Of a DNA stretch of 64,000 nucleotides, positions 59,877 to 64,000 are shown one piece after another. How positions within the stretch are numbered: position 1 is the stretch's first letter; each line of letters starts with the position of its first letter. Below the pieces are notes generated by a model, which saw nothing but the letters and a program-made list of their open reading frames with translations, did not search any database and was not told where the DNA came from. Both the position numbers and the translations under genes were made by a program. The stretch comes from a bacterium (GTDB lineage: Bacteria > Myxococcota_A > Bradymonadia > UBA7976 > UBA1532). Location of the stretch: positions 62,001-126,000 of the forward strand of contig JAUHYW010000006.1 in NCBI GenBank assembly GCA_030426085.1, written 5' to 3'.

Positions 59877-61292
59877 TCAGCGCAGGAAGACCAGCACGTA
59901 GACCGTCGCCAGCGCGAGCTGCACCAGGGCGTAGGGCACCGCGACCTTGACGAAGCCGGCGAAGGTCATCGGCAGCTTGTTCTTGTGGATGATGGTGACC
60001 GCCACCAGCGTCGAGGCGCTGCCGATGGGGGTGATGTTGCCGCCGAGGTTGGCCCCGAAGATCACCGACCACCAGAAGGGGCTGTCGCCGGGGGTGCCCA
60101 GGCCGCCGAGGATCTTGGCCAGCATCGCGGCGAGCGGGATGTTGTCGGTCACCGAGCTGAACCCGGCCGAGGCGACGAGCAGCACCCCGCTGCCGAGCAG
60201 GTCGCCGAGCGCGAGCACATGCTGCAGCCCGGCGCCGATGAGGGCGAGGACCTGGGCGTGCTCCATGACGTTGATGACGATGAAGAGGCCGACGAAGAAG
60301 CCGAGCAGGTCCCAGTCGACGGCCCGGTAGAAGCGGTCGACCTCGCTCTTGTAGCGCACGAGCATGATCACCGCGAAGGCGCAGGCGACGAACGCCATGC
60401 CCAGGTCGGAGAGCACCGGCAGCGCCGAGGCCCCGGCGATGCACACGATGAAGGTCAGGGTCATCACCGCCGAGAAGGTGAAGAACGCCTTGCTGGTCAG
60501 GCCCTCGTTCTCGTCGAAGCCCTCCACCAGCGCGCGGGCGGCGGCCTTCTCGGCGTCGTCGCCCAGCCGGCGGATGCCGAACTGCTTCGCCGCGATCAGG
60601 ATGGTCACCACGGTCGCGACCACCACGAACGGCGCGGCGACGTAGAAGAACCGCATGAAGCTGATGCCGGCGGTGGTGCCCACGATGATGTTGGGCACCG
60701 AGCTGATGAGCGTCAGCAGGCCGCCGACGTTGGTCAGCAGGCCCTCGGTGAGCAGGAACCCGAGCAGCTTGTCCCGCCGGTCGAGCTTGTCGAGGCTGAC
60801 CGCGGTCAGCGAGCCGACGATGATCATCGCGGTGACGTTGTTGAGCACGGCCGAGAAGACGACCGTCATCACCCCGTAGGACCACAGCAGCTTGTAGGGG
60901 TCGCCGCCGCTGGCCTTGGTGAGCTTGACCGCGATCCAGGTGAAGAGGCCGGACCCGCTGGTGACGTCGACGAAGAGCGACGAGCCGAGGATGATCCCGA
61001 TCACCGGCCAGTCGACGCCTTGCAGCCAGACGGGCAGGTGCAGGTGCTGGCCCCAGATGTTGACGACGTCGCCGACGGGCAGCAGCCCCAGCGCGTCGCC
61101 GAGGAAGAGCGAGACCACCGCGAAGACGCCCGCGATGAGGCTCTTCTTGGCGTGGATCTTCTCTTCGAAGGCCAGGCACAGCACGAGCCCGACGAGCAGG
61201 CCGGCGAAGACCAGGGTGGTGCCCAGCGGCACCTCGGGCGGGCTGGATGCGGCGGCGGCGGCGGCGCCGGCGGCCAGAGTCGTGGGGGTCAT
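59877..61292 (-). CDS. NhaD/ArsB-type (ion transporter superfamily) permease
   Basis: 471 residues with about twelve membrane segments. The fold's signature turns are repeated: FSAVLNNVTAMIIVGSLTAV, TLISSVPNIIVGTTAGISFM, SVTDNIPLAAMLAKILGGLG and FGANLGGNITPIGSASTLVA. These DN(V/I)xA and SNP-like motifs mark the NhaD Na+/H+ antiporter and ArsB/CitM superfamily. The substrate cannot be decided by eye: Na+/H+ exchange is most likely, given the NhaD-like GGNITPIGSAS motif. The start is 13 bp after a UspA-like gene, suggesting an operon. Confidence 0.9.
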   Translation of the reverse strand: MTPTTLAAGAAAAAASSPPEVPLGTTLVFAGLLVGLVLCLAFEEKIHAKKSLIAGVFAVVSLFLGDALGLLPVGDVVNIWGQHLHLPVWLQGVDWPVIGIILGSSLFVDVTSGSGLFTWIAVKLTKASGGDPYKLLWSYGVMTVVFSAVLNNVTAMIIVGSLTAVSLDKLDRRDKLLGFLLTEGLLTNVGGLLTLISSVPNIIVGTTAGISFMRFFYVAAPFVVVATVVTILIAAKQFGIRRLGDDAEKAAARALVEGFDENEGLTSKAFFTFSAVMTLTFIVCIAGASALPVLSDLGMAFVACAFAVIMLVRYKSEVDRFYRAVDWDLLGFFVGLFIVINVMEHAQVLALIGAGLQHVLALGDLLGSGVLLVASAGFSSVTDNIPLAAMLAKILGGLGTPGDSPFWWSVIFGANLGGNITPIGSASTLVAVTIIHKNKLPMTFAGFVKVAVPYALVQLALATVYVLVFLR

Positions 61293-61305
61293 CGGTCGCC
61301 TCGCG

Positions 61306-62154
61306 TCACAGCATCAGCATCGGCACGCGGCGCAGCTCGACCGCGAGCGGGTAGGCCAGCCCGTGCATCGCGAGCTGGTCGTCGTCTTTGGTGTTGAGCA
61401 CGAGCAGGTCGATGCCCTGCTTGTCGACGAGCGCCCGGTAGGCCGAGAGCTGGTGGCCCATGATCACCTCGTCGGTCACGGTCACCCCCGCGTCGGTCAG
61501 CGCGCTGCGGATGCTGTCGACGTAGTCCCGGGGCTCTTTGAGCAGCCGGGCGGCGATGAGCTCCCGGGCGGTGTCGGTGTCGATCTCGGGGATCTTGCCG
61601 ATGACGTCGAGGTAGCGTTCGAAGACGCCGTCGTCCTCGACGTGGGCCAGGGTCAGCGTGCCCCCGGGGCGGGTGAAGGCCAGCGCGTGGTCGACCAGCC
61701 GGGCGTCGCCGGCGAGGTGGTCGGTGATGGCCATGACCCGGTCGGTGTTCTTCAGGGCCTCGTCGAGCGCGTCGTCGTCCGGCCGGGGCAGCAGCAGCAC
61801 CGGGGCGTCGGTGACCTGGGTCAGCACCGCGGCGTGGTCCCCGAGGGTGTACGGCCAGCGGAACGAGCCGCTGTGCAGGTTGCGGTAGGTGCACACGAGG
61901 TCGGGGCGGTGGTTCTGCACCGCCTCGAGCAGCGCGCCGACGGTCTCGGCCTCGCCGTGCAGCTCGGTCCACTCGGCGCTGTCGATGCCGGCGACCCCCC
62001 CGAGGAAGGCCATGATCCGGGCGGTGTAGCGCCGGCCGGCCTCGCCGTCGAGGTCGGTGACCACCAGGATGCGGTCGAGCCGCACGTCGCCGGGGGCATA
62101 GCGCGGCTTGCTCGCCGCGCGGAAGACGCTCTCGAACTGGTCGATGCGGGTCAT
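61306..62154 (-). CDS. UspA-like universal stress protein (two tandem domains)
   Basis: 282 residues from ATG 62154 (GGGGAG upstream; the longer extension lacks coding bias). Two alpha/beta units are seen: DRILVVTDLDGEAGRRYTAR in the first, and VMAITDHLAGDARLVDHALA then LLVLNTKDDDQLAMHGLAYP in the second. The second ends with the usual strand (ELRRVPMLML). The G-2x-G-9x-G ATP loop is not intact, so it may not bind ATP. It precedes the permease gene and may regulate it; Usp proteins beside transporters often do. Confidence 0.82.
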   Translation of the reverse strand: MTRIDQFESVFRAASKPRYAPGDVRLDRILVVTDLDGEAGRRYTARIMAFLGGVAGIDSAEWTELHGEAETVGALLEAVQNHRPDLVCTYRNLHSGSFRWPYTLGDHAAVLTQVTDAPVLLLPRPDDDALDEALKNTDRVMAITDHLAGDARLVDHALAFTRPGGTLTLAHVEDDGVFERYLDVIGKIPEIDTDTARELIAARLLKEPRDYVDSIRSALTDAGVTVTDEVIMGHQLSAYRALVDKQGIDLLVLNTKDDDQLAMHGLAYPLAVELRRVPMLML

Positions 62155-62279
62155 CGCTCCCCCCGGGGCGTGTGGATTCGGCGGGCAGCATGCCATCGCG
62201 GGCGAGCGGGATCGAGTGTGAGTTGCAACCGTCGGCCGGCTGGGTTCTCCTCGGAGGTGGAGCAATTCGAGGAGCCAGC

Positions 62280-64000
62280 ATGCGCAGCCGACGGGGTCGG
62301 CCCGATCAGATCGGCCGCTACGAGGTGCGGGGCAACCTGGGCGGCGGCGGCATGGGCGATGTCTACCGGGTGTTCGACCCGGTCACCGGGCGCGAGCTGG
62401 CCCTCAAGGTGCTCAAGTTCACCTATCCCCGGGCGCTGCACTACTTCAAGCGGGAGTTCCGGGCGGTGGCGGCCCTGAGCCACCCCAACCTGGTGGGCCT
62501 CTACGACCTGCACTACGCCGACGGGCAGTACTTCTACACGATGGAGATCGTGGAGGGCACCGACCTCTACATCCACGTCAACGGGCACAACCGGGTGGTG
62601 ACCCACGCCCCGACCCTGACCCGCGTCGACCGCGTCGCCCGGCTGCGGGCGGACTTCGTGCAGCTCCTGCGGGGGCTGGCCTATCTGCACGCCCACGGGC
62701 GCATCCACCGCGACATCAAGCCGAGCAACGTGCTGGTCGACAAGTCGGGGGTGCTCAAGCTGGTCGACTTCGGCATCGTCAAAGAGCTCTTGCCCGGCGG
62801 CCTGGGGCAGAGCCTGTCCCAGGTGTTCGGCACCTCGACCTACTTCAGCCCCGAGCAGTCCCTCGGCTCGCAGGTGACGGCGGCGACCGATCTGTACGCC
62901 GCGGGGGTGGTGCTCTACGAGCTGCTGGCCGGCACCCCGCCGTTCGAGGGCGAGAGCGCCGAGGTGGCGGTGATGCACCGCGAGCAGCCCCCGCCGTCTC
63001 TGGTGCAGCGGGTGCCCGGCGTGCCGCCCGATCTGGCGCTGGTGTGCATGGAGCTGCTCAAGAAGGCGCCCACCGATCGCCCGTCGGCGGTCGAGGCCCT
63101 CGAGATGCTCAAGGCCGAGGTGGAGCCGGTGGTGGCGGCCACCGAGTTCGTCGGCCGCCGCCCGGCCCGCAAGGTGCTGCATCAGGCGCTGTCCGACGTG
63201 CGCGGGGGGCAGGGGCGGCTGGTGGTGGTCGAGGGGCCGGCGGGCATCGGCAAGTCGGCGCTGATCGAGGAGTTCGGCCGCGAGGCCCGGCTGTATGGCG
63301 CGGCGCTGTTCACCGGGGACTGCGTGGTGCGCGATCACGTGCCCCTGCGCGGCCTCGACACGGTGGTCGAGCGCATCGCCGAGGCCTATCGCCGGCAGAC
63401 GGCCCGGGTGCTGCGCCGCCAGCCGCGGGCGATGCGGGCGCCGCTCATCGCGGGGCTGACCTTCCTCGGCGAGCTGCTGCCGGCCCGGGAGCACGGCGAG
63501 CCGGACGGGACCCACAGCCTCGCGGAGTCGCTGAGCGGGTTGCTGACGAGCCTGGCCGGCAAGCGGCTGCTGGTGCTGGCGCTGGAGCAGGTGCACCTGG
63601 CCGACGAGAGCGTCTGCGAGGTGATCGAGGCCCTGCAAGGGGGCGGGCAGCCGCCGCCGGTGCTGCTGATCGTCACGGTGCAGCCGGACGGGGTGGCCCC
63701 CGACGGGCGGGTGGCGCAGCTCCTCGACTTCGTGGCCGATCTGCCCTCGACCCGCCGGGTGACCCTGGCCCCGTTCACCCTGGCCGAGACCCGGCAGCTC
63801 CTCGAAGATCAGCTCGACGCGGCGCCGTCGTGGCTGGCCGATCACATCCACGCCCAGACCCGGGGGGTGCCGCTCTTCGTGGCCGAGATGGTCGACGCCC
63901 TGCGCCGCGATCCCGACGCGGCCCCGCCGACGCTGGCCGACTCGGTGGCCCGGCGGCTGGCGACGCTCGACGGGCACGGGCTGGCGCTGGTCGAGCTGCT
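62280..64000 (+). CDS. Ser/Thr protein kinase with AAA (STAND-like) domain, C-terminus beyond window
   Basis: 573 codons visible, with no stop before the right edge. ATG 62280 has GGAGG-like sequence upstream. The kinase domain (about 13-285) has the glycine loop GGGGMGDVY, Lys43 in LALKVLKF, IHRDIKPSN near 142, VDFGIVKE and YFSPEQSL. A P-loop follows at about 320 (GPAGIGKSALIEEF), beginning an AAA_16/STAND ATPase region with FLGELLPARE and LLVLALEQVHLADES (Walker-B-like). Kinase-AAA proteins of this type usually end in TPR or sensor repeats, which would lie beyond 64,000. Confidence 0.92.
   Translation, partial: MRSRRGRPDQIGRYEVRGNLGGGGMGDVYRVFDPVTGRELALKVLKFTYPRALHYFKREFRAVAALSHPNLVGLYDLHYADGQYFYTMEIVEGTDLYIHVNGHNRVVTHAPTLTRVDRVARLRADFVQLLRGLAYLHAHGRIHRDIKPSNVLVDKSGVLKLVDFGIVKELLPGGLGQSLSQVFGTSTYFSPEQSLGSQVTAATDLYAAGVVLYELLAGTPPFEGESAEVAVMHREQPPPSLVQRVPGVPPDLALVCMELLKKAPTDRPSAVEALEMLKAEVEPVVAATEFVGRRPARKVLHQALSDVRGGQGRLVVVEGPAGIGKSALIEEFGREARLYGAALFTGDCVVRDHVPLRGLDTVVERIAEAYRRQTARVLRRQPRAMRAPLIAGLTFLGELLPAREHGEPDGTHSLAESLSGLLTSLAGKRLLVLALEQVHLADESVCEVIEALQGGGQPPPVLLIVTVQPDGVAPDGRVAQLLDFVADLPSTRRVTLAPFTLAETRQLLEDQLDAAPSWLADHIHAQTRGVPLFVAEMVDALRRDPDAAPPTLADSVARRLATLDGHGLALVEL

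Noticed and set aside
59704-61179. A 491-codon frame overlapping the NhaD-type permease gene
   Set aside because: The permease frame has clear membrane segments and family motifs; the other is an Arg-rich shadow.

Overview
This is a very GC-rich (third codon positions nearly all G/C), densely coded chromosomal window. Several traits point to a Gram-negative, predatory or surface-living bacterium of the Myxococcota or a related deltaproteobacterial lineage: four Ser/Thr-kinase-like proteins, a family of cysteine-rich lipoproteins with Gly-Glu repeats, an AgmX/PglI C-terminal domain protein, a DUF1501/DUF1549 export cluster, an MCE (Mla-type) transporter, and GtrA and AlgI/MBOAT envelope-sugar genes. 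The lineage is inferred from gene content only. I saw no rRNA, tRNA, CRISPR array, integrase or transposase.

Layout. 0-9.7 kb: left-edge partial gene, S9 peptidase, polytopic membrane protein, a large Cys-rich lipoprotein with vWA and SRCR domains, a membrane protein and an Rpn-type nuclease. 9.7-11.6 kb: a degraded stretch with gene relics around a voltage-gated K+ channel. 11.6-13.7 kb: a small basic protein and a MurL-like PP-loop enzyme. 14.0-19.2 kb: a minus-strand MCE lipid-transport operon (STAS-permease, ATPase, MCE protein, then an auxiliary lipoprotein fused to a predicted outer-membrane barrel). 19.3-26.0 kb: pseudokinase with repeats, TetR with a divergent fatty-acid-hydroxylase-like gene, a membrane-anchored kinase, an M23 peptidase and a GNAT enzyme. 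26.1-34.1 kb: a Kazal/antistasin-like lipoprotein, SlyX, another Cys-rich lipoprotein, GtrA, a RimK plus AstE/AspA pair, and a lower-GC TIR-receiver fusion. 34.1-43.5 kb: a 1,320-residue FG-GAP propeller lipoprotein and, divergently, a four-gene operon (propeller-cytochrome c lipoprotein, DUF1549-type cytochrome protein, lipoprotein, Tat-exported DUF1501 protein).

43.5-46.2 kb holds an overlapping two-gene module: a P-loop NTPase with an RGSGKTTEL Walker A motif, and a partner with an LNQKRD...DLWS segment. This is my best candidate for an undescribed signalling or conflict system. 46.3-48.7 kb: an SGNH-like plus MBOAT O-acetylation pair. 48.7-50.8 kb: a dynamin-like GTPase and a DUF2007/zinc-ribbon protein. 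50.8-51.7 kb: a non-coding stretch with a 44-bp tandem repeat array. 51.7-58.0 kb: a kinase fused to a formylglycine-generating-enzyme-type domain, then a three-gene operon (NodB-like lipoprotein, TPR protein, AgmX/PglI-type lipoprotein). 58.0-64.0 kb: Ppx/GppA, a relic of an AAA ATPase, an NhaD/ArsB-type permease with a UspA-like partner, and a Ser/Thr kinase-AAA protein that runs off the right edge.

Common themes are envelope building, secreted Cys-rich, inhibitor-like and adhesive lipoproteins, and kinase signalling. Many operons are joined by 4-bp ATGA or GTGA overlaps. All function calls come from reading motifs; no database search was run.
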